This document shows positions 38,851 to 50,352 of a DNA stretch of 64,000 nt, one piece after another. Each line of letters opens with the position of its first letter. Position 1 is the stretch's first letter. Below the pieces are notes generated by a model. It was not told where the DNA came from. It searched no databases and worked only from the letters and a program-made list of their open reading frames with translations. This stretch comes from Kuschelorhynchus macadamiae (taxonomy: Eukaryota > Arthropoda > Insecta > Coleoptera > Curculionidae), in the NCBI GenBank assembly GCA_030620095.1, contig JAUTXW010000143.1, positions 1,344,501-1,408,500 of the forward strand. The letters are read 5' to 3'. The translations under genes and the position numbers were made by a program.

Positions 38851-40134
38851 ATAAGGATACATAACGCTTACTTAATAACTAGTTTTGTAATAGTTTAGTT
38901 GAATATGTGAGCGTTTGTACCACATAATAACAGGGAGATGCCAATGACCATGAGCGTAAGATGCAGTAATAGTAATATTTTTACAGCTATTTGTATAACA
39001 ATCGTTTAACTCTCAATCAATATTAAAATCTCAATAACAAACTTAATCTATTCTTTTTACATTATCCATAAAAACGTATATCTAAGCTCGTTTATTTTTG
39101 TATAATTTTTTCTTAATTCAAAACAACGTACTATAACTCAATATTTTAAAATAATTTATTGTAAGAAATGCATATTTTGTATGCCAAATATGTATAAAGA
39201 GATATGTATACCTGTGTTTTTTGTATCTACATACATCGGTTTTGCTTCAGAATTTGTGAATATGTAGCTTAGGAAAAAAAGTGCAGATATGTAATTTTGT
39301 TTTCTAAAGAACAATAGAATAGCAATTTCAAATAAGATTAACCCTTAACCGTACTTACAAATTAATAAAATATGAAAAATAATCAAGGTATCGCGTACCC
39401 CAATTAATACAGAAAAAAGCACATTTTGACAACACGTTAGGAGTTAAATAGTCCAAATTTTGCACACTTCGCAAAATAACCCAAAAATCGCCCAGAAATA
39501 ATACTCGCAACACCGCCTTGTTCGATTTACGATTTTACTACCAACAAAAACACTGTTGCCGGTTTTTAAGAAATGACGTATTTAAATACAGAACAGGTTA
39601 TTTAAATAATTATTTGTTGATAATAATTGTATATTTAATGAAATATTACAGGGGTTATTATTATAGTATTAGAATCACCTTAAAATGTAATTTTGATATT
39701 ATTAGCAAGTATAATATTTGTTTATAGATATTTGTTATGTCTATGATTTTGTTCTATGTAAGATAGTTAGCAAAACCCTTTCGGATCAACCAAATCGACG
39801 ACACGACAGTAAACCATTGCTTTCAAATCAAAACAATTCCGTCGCCCTGTTGTTAAATCTATGGTTTGTACCAATAATACTGTATGCACTTCCAGCAAAA
39901 TGAATTATTTGGCTTGTTTGAAACAGTCCCATTACGCATCTTAAAACACAAACATATGTCCTTTTGTAAAAAAATGGTATTGTGGAACATTATATTTATT
40001 TGGTTTTGTAACAGTACTTTTGACAAAATTTTACACTGTAAAGAAAATAGGTACTTGGTATTATTTACGTTCTTATTTTAGTCTATGTAGGTCCGATAAA
40101 AAGTATGTAGATTAAACCATTTCAAGAACTCTAT
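38851..40134. other. Unassigned AT-rich sequence
   Basis: No supported gene. Three open frames of 61-69 codons (39518-40081) are AT-rich and motif-free. Confidence 0.45.
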
Positions 40135-43100
40135 AAATAATAATATTAATAATAATTAATAATAACATTATTATTATTATACAGTATTCCTTGGTTGTAT
40201 TTTATACTGACAGGATTATACAAGTCAGTATAAAAAAAATAAAAAAAAAACAAAAAAAAAGAAAGGAAAAAAAACTATTGTGTATTAAGAAATGATCTAA
40301 CGATGCTACATGTATTCAAAATGACCGATTTCTGGATGTTCCTGTGAATGTCTGTATTAAGTCCTAATGGAGCCAAATGCGTTGTAAACATTGTTAGGGT
40401 GAGACCTGTTACTGATATGACGAGAGCAACAATGATGAGTCCTGTTTCCACAGCCTTTTTACTTCCATTGCCAAGTCGGTGTATTTGGCGATCCTCACTG
40501 TATTTCGTTTGGATGTTCTCGTCGTTAGGGACAGCCATGTCAATTAAATAAGTGATTTTCTTTTTTGGATTGAAAGGTGATATCGGGTCTATTTGCGGGG
40601 ATTGTTTTATCTGTGTGGATGTCAGCGTCCCAGTAGAGCTTGTAGTTTTTGTTTTCAAGTATAGATGTTGGTGTATAATGGTAGTACGTGTCTGTGTTCT
40701 CCGTTAGTTTGTATGTTGTGGCTAATGCTTGATGAACGACCTTCGCTGTTGTGTTGTGTCTCGCGGTGTATTCAGTTCCGTCCATTATTCTACATTCACT
40801 CGTTATGTGATCGATCGTTTCTCTCTGCTGGTGACATCTCCTGCACCTGTCGTCTTCAATGGTTGTGTTCTTGATGATGTGCTTCCGGTAGTTTCTGGTT
40901 GCTATGAGTTTGTCCTGGATGGCAAGCAGAAAGCCTTCTGTTTCGGGGAACAGCTGCCCTTCTTGTAACCACGTATATGAAAGTTTTTTATGTACGTGGT
41001 CTTGCTTTATGTGGTATCTTTGCCTTCCGTTAAGTGTTTTTTCGGACCAGATGTTCATCTTTTCTAGTAGTGATTGGATGTACTTGTGTGCGTCTGCTGC
41101 GTGGCTCGTTTGAGACAGTTCGAGCGGTGTATAATTTTTGTCTGCCTTCACTATTGCCTTGTGGAAGTTAGTTTGTTTGTTTTGGAAGAATTTTCTGAGT
41201 TCGTAAATTGATTTTTTTATTTAGAGATTGTATCTATAATTCCCCTCCCTCCTTTATTTTTCCCTCGATGGTTAGCCTTTCCTGGCATGCGTTGGGATGT
41301 AACTTCCTGTGTTTAGTGAATTCAGAGCGTATGAGAATGTAAATATTTTTTATGTCTGTGTGTGACCATTTAATGATACCAAACGAATATGTAAGAACAG
41401 GTATGGCGAAGGTGTTAACAGCTTTCGTTATATTTCTGGAGTTCAGTTTTCTTTTTAGTAGTTTCGTGAGTCTGGTTTTAAATTCCAACTTGAGCTCTGA
41501 TTTGATATGAGTGTGGTTAATTTTGGTGCTTTGATGGAAGCCTAGGTATCTGTATGTTTCTTCTTTGACCATGTTATAACCACTGTTGATTGTTTCCGTT
41601 GTAGCGTTGTCTTTCCATTCTCCCTTGTTGATATGAAGTGGCTTGCATTTACTTATACCAAATTGTATGTTGATGTCCAGGGTAAACGTTTCTGTGATTT
41701 TAAGGAGTTCCTTTAGCTGTGCCTTTGTGCTTGCGTATAATTTTATGTCATCCATGTACAGGAGATGGTTTATTTTGTGTAGGTTATTTTTTTGGTGTTT
41801 AATTTGGAATTCGAAGTTCGTGTTACTCAGTGTGTTTGAGAGTGGATTGAGACAGAGGCAGAACCACCAAGCGCTGAGTGAATCTGCCTGGAATATACCT
41901 CGTCTGATGTAGATCTTTTCTGTTTGAATATGTTTTTTGGTGTTCTCAAGTTGATTTTAGTTTTCCACGTACCCATGATTTGCGTAAGAAATTGCATGAT
42001 GTTTTTATTGACTTTGTATAATTCTAGCACTCTGGTTAGCCAACTGTGGGGTATCGAATCAAAGGCTTTTTTATAATCTATGTAACCAGTATAAAGGTTT
42101 CTATAATTTTTCCTGGTTTGTTCCATGATGACGCTGTCTATAATTAGCTGCTCCTTGCATTCTCGGCTGTTTTTCCTGCACCCTTTTTGCTCTTTCCTTA
42201 GAATGTTTTTGTGTGCTAGATGTTGTTCTATTCTACTGGTAATTGTGGCTGTGATGATTTTGTATAGGGTTGGAAGGCACGCAATAGGTCGGTAATTTGA
42301 CGGGTCCTTATTGTCTGAGCTTTTGGGTTTAAGGGTTATTATTCCTTGGGTAAGAAAACTCGGGAGCGTGCTAGGTTTTAAAATAAGTTTATTAATTTGG
42401 CGAGTGCGAGATGCATATGTGGAGATAAACTGTTTACTGTACCAGAAGTTATAAATATTATCTATTCCAAGACACCTCCAGTTATGAGTGTATTTGATGG
42501 TTTCTGCAACTTCTTGCAGTCATTGCAACCCATTTGTTCCTCTAAGCACTGTCTTCTTCCACTTTAATCCACGAAGCGTTATTATTGTGTTTTGACCAAA
42601 TGCTTTTCCAGTATTCTGTGATCTCTTGTTTGGCCGGTGGTTCTATTATTCGTGCTTCCTCATGGCTCATGATTTTTTGGTAGAACTGTTTTTCGCTTCT
42701 TCGAAACAGGTTGTTAGCGTCCTTTCTTTCATTTGACTGTTGGTATCTTCGGAGTCTTGCGGCCTACACGGATAATTTTTGCTTCAGAGTGTCAAGGATT
42801 TCCATAAGCGTGTGACCAGGAGATGCAGATTTGATTTTCTCTACACTTTGTGTGATACGTTTTGACTTGTTGCCGTTCATGAATTGGGTAAGATGTCCCA
42901 ATTCTTTTCGAATTTTGTTAAGTTTTTTGTTTCGAACCTTATCTGCCATTTGAATTTTGGTTTTATGCTGTTGGTGTTTCTGTGTCGTGGCGGGAGTTTC
43001 TGATTGTTCTGTGTTATCGTGGTTATAGCTGCTGCGTAGATCACTGTATGAATGTCCTCAATTGTACTCGCATTCATTATCTACTCGGGAATTATGTTGG

Positions 43101-43260
43101 TTGATGGTCTTTAGGATTTTATGTGTGTCCCGTTTAAAGATTACACGAGGAATAGGATCTCTTCTAGGATCGGAGCCTGACATTTGTCTAGATGTGAGTC
43201 CATTTCTACTTTGGTTACTTGTGTGAGAGACGGTCCGAGGTGTAGCTGTGTGTATTACGT
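40135..43260 (-). mobile_element. R4/Dong-like LINE, minus strand, TAA-repeat bounded
   Basis: Non-LTR retrotransposon lying on the minus strand. Its 3' end (left) runs through A/T-rich 3' UTR (40190-40275) into TAA/TTA repeats (40136-40181). Its 5' limit (right) is at another ATT repeat (43262-43280), where a second element of the same type begins in the opposite direction. Dong-type elements of the R4 clade are known to insert in TAA repeats, and the flanks fit this. The coding region is broken (see the pseudogene entry). Confidence 0.82.
40275..43077 (-). pseudogene. R4/Dong-like polyprotein: RT, zinc finger, restriction-like endonuclease
   Basis: Would copy element RNA into a nicked chromosomal target. 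In order on the minus strand: an N-terminal basic segment (KNLTKFEKNWDIL, MADKVRNKKLNKIRKEL); RT fingers (IITLKPKSSDNKDPSNYRPI, about 42340-42290); RKEQKGCRKNSRECKEQLII; motif A YIDYKKAFDSIPHSWL (about 42085); the active-site box YMDDIKLYA (about 41757); KEETYRYLGFHQS; a CCHC-type finger RCRRCHQQRETIDHITSEC (about 40840); and the endonuclease block YWDADIHTDKTIPANRPDI (about 40640), then LIDMAVPNDENIQTKYSED. RT and nuclease catalytic residues are present, but stops and frameshifts occur around 42760, 42600-42250, 41830, 41230 and 40560, so the gene is dead. The restriction-like nuclease excludes Jockey/RTE (which use an AP endonuclease). Confidence 0.88.
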
Positions 43261-43261
43261 T

Positions 43262-44130
43262 TATTTATTATTATTATAATTATTTTGGCTGGAGCAACCA
43301 TTGCACGGAAGATACCCCAGAAGCCTGCAATCTGGAAACATCGATTCGAAAAGGTCACTAGAGTGGTCAACTCTATCCGGAGACCAAGCGTCCTTACTAC
43401 CATTCAGGATAGAGTCTTTAGGACCAGAAACTACGAGAAACACTCTCTCAAGATGGACGTGGATAAAAAATGCAGAAAATGCGATAAACTTGGGGAAGCA
43501 ATTGAGCATATCATAGCTGGCTTTCAAGCACTCGCTGACAGTGCCTACCTTGTTCGTTATAACCAAGTGGCAAAGATAATACATCAGCAGCTTGCTCTAA
43601 GAAATGGACTACTTCAGATCTGCCCTTTTTACTACAAGTATCAACCATCACCGATGTTGAAGCCTGACAGAGCGATGCTTTACTGGGCCGATAACAACTG
43701 ATAGGACCGTCGATTACAATAGAGCTGACATTGTTCTGATAAACAAGAAAGAAAAGAACGAAACAATAATCGATATATCAGTTCCATTAACCAATAACAT
43801 TGGAAAAGCAGAGGTTAAGAAGGTTAGAAAATATGAAAACCTATATATAGAAAACAAGAATATCTGGAAAACTAGACAAGTTGGTTTCAATACCACTTGT
43901 CATCTCGGCGGAAGGGAGAGTCTCCGGGAACTTTATTTAGAATTTAGAAACCATCACACTAAGCAAAAATATTGCCGCATATGGACAAAAAACAGTATTA
44001 CTTCAAACCTGCCATATTCTTCGTAAATTATTGGGAGGAACTGAATTGTTTTTTCACTAGTTCACCAAACCTGGCATATTATCTTGCCAGAGATTGCAAG
44101 TTGCAAAAAAAGTAATAATAATAATAACTT
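43262..44130 (+). mobile_element. Second R4/Dong-like LINE, plus strand, 5'-truncated
   Basis: Starts immediately after ATT repeats shared with the neighbouring minus-strand element and ends in (TAA)n at about 44112-44127 ('gtaataataataataac'). It retains only the 3' third of the coding region plus a short 3' UTR. The head-to-head placement of two different families around one microsatellite fits independent insertions in TAA repeats. Confidence 0.8.
43285..44040 (+). pseudogene. R4/Dong-like polyprotein C-terminal fragment
   Basis: The reading frame 43285-43701 includes a KKCRKCDKLGEAIEHII zinc-finger segment (about 43466; the last metal ligand expected in 'H....C' is replaced by GF), then ADSAYLVRYNQVAKIIHQQL and KPDRAMLYWADN. 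After a frameshift at about 43690 the endonuclease continues: TDRTVDYNRADIVLINKKEK, then ETIIDISVPLTNNIGKAEV and VRKYENL (to about 43870). The usual NRPD is NRAD here. The end, TVLLQTCHILRKLLGG, reads at about 43990-44035. This is a different family from the 40-43 kb element (only about a third of the residues match by eye). Confidence 0.85.
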
Positions 44131-44134
44131 GATA

Positions 44135-44881
44135 TATACCTATACAATACTATAGAAAAAGGAAAGCCACATTATTCATACTTATTGAACTCTGTATTTG
44201 TATTTGAATACGAGAGAATTAGATTAAGTGAAACAAACTGACAGGCCCAAAGTAATCCTTAGACACCTACGTTAATTTACAACAACATTAATTTTATGGA
44301 TACGAGGGGTCCAAGGGAAATATAAAAGCCAGATTTACTTCACATTGAATATGTTATGGTCCCCAAACAAACGTTTAATTATTTAAGTTCGGTGGTCACT
44401 TTGATTTAATAACCCGTCTTAATACTTACAAATTTGAGGTTTTTTTAATTTTTAACAGGTATTTTTAAAAAATGGTTAAAGATAAAATATCTTATGAAGC
44501 ACGTGATGTATCCTAATACTATTATAACATTGTAGGTATAAATCGGATTTAGTATACCATTGACTTAAAAACATATAGATTTGCAAACTTTAACTAAATA
44601 TAAGAACTGAATGTCAATGCCGATACTATCACACGGAAATTTTGCTTTCCAGTATCGGCAACCCCAAGAACTTCCCTTTGTCTAGGTCGCGAGAAGTATC
44701 ATGAGACTCTAATATTGTCCTGCTATCTCATTCAATAAAAATTCCAATCGAAAAGATAGCTTGCCTTACCAACGCCAGTATAAAGAAAATTCTCCTAAAT
44801 GGCATAATAAAATAATAATAAAGGGGAGATGGATATACGTGAAGCCCAGTAGGGTCTAGGTGCGCAGAACGGAATTATATT

Positions 44882-44884
<3 letters not shown>
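44135..44884. other. Unassigned AT-rich sequence
   Basis: No supported gene. 'gccgatactatcacacggaa' and 'ccagtatcggcaaccccaag' (44618-44670) form an imperfect inverted pair around the 'tgccgatact' core. Significance unknown. Confidence 0.4.

Positions 44885-44919
<35 letters not shown>
44885..44919. repeat. (AT)n microsatellite, ~35 bp
   Basis: AT repeat followed by 'tatatagg'. Confidence 0.95.
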
Positions 44920-44924
<5 letters not shown>

Positions 44925-45005
44925 GGCAAAAAAAGCTGCCTATTTTGAAATAGTAGCAGTGAGATTTTTAACGATTAGTGCAACAATATTTAAGAATAGC
45001 TTCTT

Positions 45006-46137
45006 TTGAAACTATTGCAAAAAATGAATAACATCACAAGCAAATCTTCGTGTAGCACTGATGTCCTATCAATTAAAATATTCCTAAACCTGCCGCTCCC
45101 AGACATAAAGGCCCTTATAAAACTAATAAATGGATCCCTTATAAAAGGCATCCCTGAATGCTTTAAAACAGCTAGAATTATTCTTCTTCATAAAGGGGGC
45201 GAGAAAAGTAACTCTTGCAATTATCGCCCAATTGCTCTACTACCAGTGCTATCAAAAATCATTGAAAGGTTACTGAAGAATCGTCTTATGCCATTTTTTC
45301 TTAAACATCAGATAATATCCCCGGATCAGTTCTCGTTGCTTAGCGACGTCTACTTATCGCTCAGTAAAAACCACCCCACCGCCGCAGTTTTTGTGACTAT
45401 GCAAAAGCCTTTAACTGTGTTAGTCATTAAATTTTGATAAGCAAGCTGAATTTTTATGGAATCCGTGGTATTTCTTTAAATTGGTTTAAATCTTATCTCG
45501 GGAATAGGAAACAATTTGTAAGGGCAAATGGTTCTGATTCTGATTGTAAATTGATTAAAAGTGGAGTCTCTCAAGATTCGGTCTTGGGACCTATTCTCTT
45601 TTTTTTATACATTAACGATATCACCAACCTAAAAATTAATGGCAAAATCTCTCTCTTTGCTGACGACATAAGCATAACATTTGAGTGATTTTGATACAAC
45701 GTCTTTACATTTTAATATTTCCAACGACCTTGTTATGATTAAGGCTTGGTCCGATTCCAATCTGCTTTACATCAATGTGGATAAAACGGTGGCCTTATCT
45801 TATAAGAGGACTTTACAACCATTTCAGCTACTTAACAGCAATATTAAATACGTTGAGTCGGTTAAATTTCTGGGTTTGAATATAAATAACAACCTAAAAT
45901 GGTCTAAGCATATTGAAATTTTAACTAAAAACTTTTCTACCGCCTGCTTTGGCATTCGATCAGTTTCAAAAGAACTGTACGTGTCTTCTGCCAGACCTAC
46001 TTATTTCTCTCTATTCAAATCAAATTCCATCTCCGCTATGGCCTTCCCTTTTGGGGCTGCTGTACCATCGAGCAATTTCTTAATATTTTTAGGCTTCAAA
46101 GGAAAGCAATTCGCTATTTGTTTGGTTTAAATAATAG
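45006..46137 (+). pseudogene. LINE copy 2 reverse transcriptase (decayed)
   Basis: Blocks in order: SIKIFLNLPLPDIKALIKL; FKTARIILLHKGGEKS; CNYRPIALLPVLSKIIERLL (about 45210-45275); a motif A region where the catalytic Asp codon reads Asn and the next block has a stop ('gcctttaactgtgttagt'); ISKLNFYGIRGISLNWFKSY; SVLGPILFFLYINDI; FADDISITF (active-site box, about 45655); SDSNLLYINVDKTVALSYKR; and VKFLGLNINNNLKWSKHIEI. Part of the 'SPDQFGF..NK' region present in copy 1 is deleted at about 45330. Frameshifts occur at about 45400, 45685 and 46030. The two copies carry different deletions, so they decayed separately. Confidence 0.88.
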
Positions 46138-46937
46138 AGCGCACTATTTCAAAAACATGAAATATTAAAACTTCCTGCATTATTTATTTTACAAATGGTC
46201 TGTTTGATGAGAAAACATATAAACACATTCTGGGAAAGGCTTCAACACGTATATCCTCCCAGAAACTCTAGGCATGACATATACCTTACCATTCCTTCCA
46301 CAGAATTAATAAAAAAACTATTATTTACAACTCCATAAAACTTTACAATCATCTTCTAGGACATTTGAAAGCAATCTATGTTTGCACTCTTTCGAAAAAA
46401 AAAACCAAAGCGTACCTCATTGAAAGACCTTTTTACTGCGTTAATGATTTTCATAATGAGTAAGTCTCATTAAAATGTTTTTTATTTGCTTGTTTACTTC
46501 TATCTTTTTGGTTGTCATGTTCCAGCTGCTAGCATAGAATTTGTAAATATTTTATAGGGAATGAACTGTCTGATAGTCCGTTAACATTAATTATTTTGGT
46601 TACATATTAGATTAAAGTTATACATTTTTTTAATACACTTTAATTACTATATCATTTCAACACACTTTTTGTTTGACTTCACTTATTTTGCTTGTATAAC
46701 GATAACAAAATATAGTTTAAGGTCGCTTAATTTTAATTTCAATGTCATCGAAATTATTCACCTCGCATATGTATTGTTTATTTCCTTATTGTTAAGGTCA
46801 CCTGGATTCATTAATCGCTTTACAGCAATGTTATATCCTAACCCATGGTGTATTTACAATTTATGTATTTGCATTATCCTATCGAAAAATATGTTTTTTT
46901 TGCGATTAATATTTCGTTTTTTCATTGTTTTGATACT

Positions 46938-47760
46938 TTCCTCGTTAAAGGGAAGATTTTTCAGATCTTCACGTTTCAGGGTCTCTAGATCACGAAAAAT
47001 ATGTTTTCTCAATTCCGTCGGTCTGGTCTGTCTGTGTATCTGTCTATTCGCGGCGTAGCTAAAAAACTACTTATCCAATTGACTTCAAATTTTGGTCAAA
47101 AATTAAGGGTCATATGGGGATGACTTGGTAACATTTTGGTAAAAACTCGATATGGCGAAACAAAATGGCGGCCTAGTGAAATGTTAAAAAAATTATTATT
47201 AAAAAACTCCTTATCCAATTTACCTCAAATTTTTCAAAAATATCAAGTATGATGTAGAAGTCAAGGGGTAAAATTTTGGTACGAATCCAAGATGGCAGAA
47301 CAAAATGGTGGCATAATAAAATATTTAAAAATTCTGCTTAACGGTTTGATTTCAAATGTGCCATAACTAATTGTGGTAATATAGTGGCTAAATTGAAACT
47401 TAAGATGGCGAAACAAAATGACGGCCAAATATAATTAAAAAAAATCAACGTAAAATAATCTTGTTCAATAAATTTTAAATTTTGCAGAAAAATTAAATGT
47501 GAATATTGGATACTTATTGAATTTATTATAAATTATGCCAAAAAGTCAAGTGTAGCGTAGAAAGGAAATGGTAAACATATTGAAAGGAATCCAATATGAT
47601 GGAACAAAATGGCGCCCAATAAAAATGAATAGACAGTATATGTAACACATATATACTGTGACTAGGTACTGAACTAACTTGGATCACACTTCACTCTTCC
47701 TAATAAAAGTAATAATTCATAACGAGGGAAGTTCCGAGTAAAGGAATTTACCGATTTTTT
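46938..47760 (+). repeat. High-copy monomeric repeat, copy F, inserted in a LINE 3' UTR
   Basis: Lies inside LINE copy 2: 'cattgttttga' on the left and 'ttttgttttaagg' on the right are adjacent in LINE copy 1 (about 21860-21885), so the unit ends are close to 46938 and 47760. It begins 'ctttcctcgttaaagggaag' and has the leader 'ccgtcggtctggtctgtctg' and 'cgcggcgtagctaaaaaact'. Five degenerate monomers follow (about 47060-47630). Then come a hairpin-like 'gacagtatatg...catatatactgt' and the tail 'aacgagggaagttccgagta' with 'aaggaatttaccgat'. No coding frame. Confidence 0.75.
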
Positions 47761-47849
47761 TTTGTTTTAAGGTAAATTTCGCTTTGACCATAATATTGTA
47801 ATAATTTTCCTGTGGCAATAAAGCATACTTTTGTTGCTGCTAAAATTTT

Positions 47850-49017
47850 TTTAAAATGTTTGTATACTTTTAATAGCTTCGCATCTGAAATTGTGACTTC
47901 TAATTTTAGATGAACTCTATTATAAGTTATAAATATTATATGTTGTTTTTCTCCATGACTGCCTTAATTTATATCCCTCTCCTTTCACAACGTGCCAGTA
48001 ATTTTTAATATATGTTTTATACATAAAGATATGTAACATGAAATTTATCGTATATCGGTGGAGAAAATGCACTTTCTATGTTTATTGGCTTTTTAGAGAG
48101 CCTGTCTCATAAAAATAAATAAAAAATATGTGCTTGGGGCTTTGCCGACGGCCTAAAGTGACAGAGACACGAGCACTTATCCGTATATTCAAATTACTTC
48201 GAGAAAGCAACATTCGAGTAAAATTTTTACGGTTATCTGTTCCATGTCACAGGCGCTTTTTATATGAGACTTATCTTCCTTTAGCATGCAAAAGGCGCTG
48301 TCACACGTACTCTTTTTCTTTTTCATAGCCGTTGATCGGAACACCAGATTAGGAATATTTCATTGGAGAATTTTCAATTTACGAGATCAATGCTGCACGA
48401 CGTCTTGAGAAGAAGGTTTATGGTTGCCTATCGACACCATGTTATAAGAAATAGTATTATGTCTATATAATTATTAATTAAATAAATAATAATTAATCTT
48501 CTAGGTGACTATATGCAGTAAGGAGCTAATACTAAAATGTGTTACGTTTTCATTTTCAAATATTTACATTTACTGATTTTATTCAATTTTCGGCAAATTT
48601 GATTCGAGTTTCGGGTATGCTTTGTAGAATTAAGGTTTTGATATAAACAAATTTTTTGACCTCATCTATATCGTACTTTCAGGCTCAATGGATCTAGTGT
48701 TTGGTCCTTTAACCTAACCCAACCTAATAAATTGTATTATTGTATTAACTCATATTTGTTAAGATCTAAAAAAAATGTCAAGCCATTTTGAACTTATTAA
48801 CTAAATATATTAAGTTGGCTGAAATTTTACATGGTTTTCTAATTTTCACTTCAAAAGTCATTTTGCTTCCCCAAAACAAAAACTTATTTTTTCAAGTTTT
48901 AAAACTATTTCTGCGCTCTAAATAAATTCTTGGTAACGTATATCATTAAAACACGTTCATGACAAGGAAGAAACATAATTGAATATAACGTAACATAACA
49001 GTATAAAAGATTTTTGT
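47850..49017. other. Unassigned AT-rich sequence
   Basis: A 66-codon frame at 48128-48328 lies in locally GC-richer DNA ('tgccgacggcctaaagtgac') but matches no family I know. The rest holds nothing recognisable. Confidence 0.4.
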
Positions 49018-49152
49018 AATTATATTCGGCCTCGTCTCATAAATAAAGACATATGTAGTACCTCCGCCTCTGGCCAATACGTCCACAATCTTGAAAGCTA
49101 AGCAAAAAAGAATCCCTTCGTACCCTTGCCTAACTCTGCCGATAGTATTCAG
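49018..49152 (+). repeat. DIRS left inverted terminal repeat
   Basis: Begins 'attatattcggcctcgtctc' and ends 'tgccgatagtattcagt'. Its reverse complement is at 53661-53792 with two short indels. The outer boundary is approximate. Confidence 0.85.
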
Positions 49153-49249
49153 TCTTCGTTTTTGTGTTGATACGTTCACGTCGCAAGTGAATCATCGAAA
49201 TCGATAGTGTAAATTCAGAATTTTTTTTTTGTAGAAAAGCGTAAAAATT

Positions 49250-49711
49250 ATGCCGAAACATAGAAAAAGAAGTCGTAGTCAGTCGGTAGAACGGTCGGGC
49301 TTTTATAAATTGTTTAAGAAGTTAAATAATAGGCTTAATAGTCTTGAAGAAAAATGCAAGGTTAAGAAAAGTCGTGGTCGTAAAATACGAGCACCTGTAC
49401 GTCGTGTTATCAGTGACAGCGAAAGTGAGATAGACCGTTCTCGGTCTCAGTCTCGATCTCGGTCTCGTTCTGTTTGTAGAGAGAGAGAGGTAGACAACTA
49501 TACGTCTGTGACTTCATCGGATGAGGATAGCAAAGATGATGGTGACACCGTACAGCCTGTGAGAGTTGTTGTTGTTGATTCCGATAGGGAAATAATCAAT
49601 AATCCTGGTATTATCGCGACGGCGCCTGCGTCTGCTTCAGGGATAAGTGGAACAGCTGATAATGACGGGCACAGGGAAAGTAAAATATATTTCAACTCCA
49701 ATGTTTTGTGA
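49250..49711 (+). CDS. DIRS ORF1 (Gag-like) N-terminal part
   Basis: 153 codons starting at ATG 49250 just inside the left terminal repeat. The protein is strongly basic and Arg/Ser-rich (HRKRSRSQSVERS; RSRSQSRSRSRSVCRERE at about residues 63-80) with a coiled-coil-like FKKLNNRLNSLEEKCK segment near residues 22-38. It then becomes acidic (SSDEDSKDDGD). This is the usual first part of DIRS ORF1, a putative nucleic-acid-binding Gag analogue. The ORF ends at 49711. The conserved second part is found at 50350-50870, so the original ORF1 has been split by deletion, intron-like sequence or duplication. Confidence 0.7.
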   Translation: MPKHRKRSRSQSVERSGFYKLFKKLNNRLNSLEEKCKVKKSRGRKIRAPVRRVISDSESEIDRSRSQSRSRSRSVCREREVDNYTSVTSSDEDSKDDGDTVQPVRVVVVDSDREIINNPGIIATAPASASGISGTADNDGHRESKIYFNSNVL

Positions 49712-49809
49712 AAAAGGATAAGTCCTAGAAGGGCGCATTGAGGGAGAAGAGTTGTTGCTACCCCCCCCCCAAATTTTTTGTTTAAAAGACACCTATTTTT
49801 TGGTCAACA

Positions 49810-49837
49810 TTTTTTTTTTTTTTTTTTTTTTTTTTTT
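49810..49837. repeat. Poly-T tract in DIRS element
   Basis: A near-pure T run of 28 bases, with a C run (ccccccccc) at about 49761. It lies in the spacer between the ORF1 parts. Confidence 0.9.
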
Positions 49838-49940
49838 GTTTGTTGTCTAAAACCTACCTGCCTGTTTGTGATAACAGGTATAGGTACCCTCCAGTCTTTC
49901 TGTTAGTGATAACGGAATAAATAATATTTTTTTTGTATTA

Positions 49941-50352
49941 CCTGTTTGTGATAGCAGGATGCATATCCACTTGTGGAAAATGGATTATGTGGCCTTTTCT
50001 TTCCCATTACTTGATAATAGTTTTTATTGGTTGTGGTATCAATGAATACATTTAAAGAGAATTTAACTACACTGGTTCATTCTCTTGCAAGTGATAACGG
50101 AATAAATAATATTTTTTTTGTATTACCTGTTTGTGATAGCAGGACACATATTTTCTGTTGTAATGATAACAGATTCCCTATTATGTGTATATCGTTGTTT
50201 TACCTGTTTGTGATAGCAGGATGCATATCCACTTGTGGAAAATGGATTATGTGGCCTTTTCTTTCCCATTACTTGATAATAGTTTTTATTGGTTGTGATA
50301 TCAATGAATACATTTAAAGAGAATTTAACTACACTGGTTCATTCTCTTGCAG
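49941..50352 (+). repeat. 150-bp direct duplication inside the DIRS element
   Basis: A block starting 'cctgtttgtgatagcaggat' and ending 'ggttcattctcttgca' occurs at 49941-50090 and again at 50203-50352, differing at one base (gtggtatc/gtgatatc). Smaller copies of 'cctgtttgtgata.cagg' also occur at about 49860 and 50127. The second copy runs straight into the conserved ORF1 C-terminal part. Confidence 0.95.

Larger units (their letters stand above)
44990..47845 (+). mobile_element. Jockey/CR1-like LINE copy 2, interrupted in its 3' UTR
   Basis: Colinear with copy 1 (17.83-18.06 plus 20.81-21.95 kb). It holds RT remnants to about 46137, then a degraded C-terminus and 3' UTR (46140-46937). The monomeric repeat copy F (46938-47760) interrupts it. 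It then resumes with 'ttttgttttaaggtaaattt' and ends at AATAAA (about 47817) plus 'gcatacttttgtt'. It has the uninterrupted site where copy 1 carries the DUF7869-type transposon. Confidence 0.88.

Noticed and set aside
40348..41113. Plus-strand open frames of 67-79 codons over 40.3-41.1 kb
   Set aside because: They lie antisense to the R4/Dong-like polyprotein, whose motifs are clear on the minus strand.
48128..48328. 66-codon frame in locally GC-richer DNA
   Set aside because: No family motif, no splice or promoter context; could be chance or an unknown repeat.
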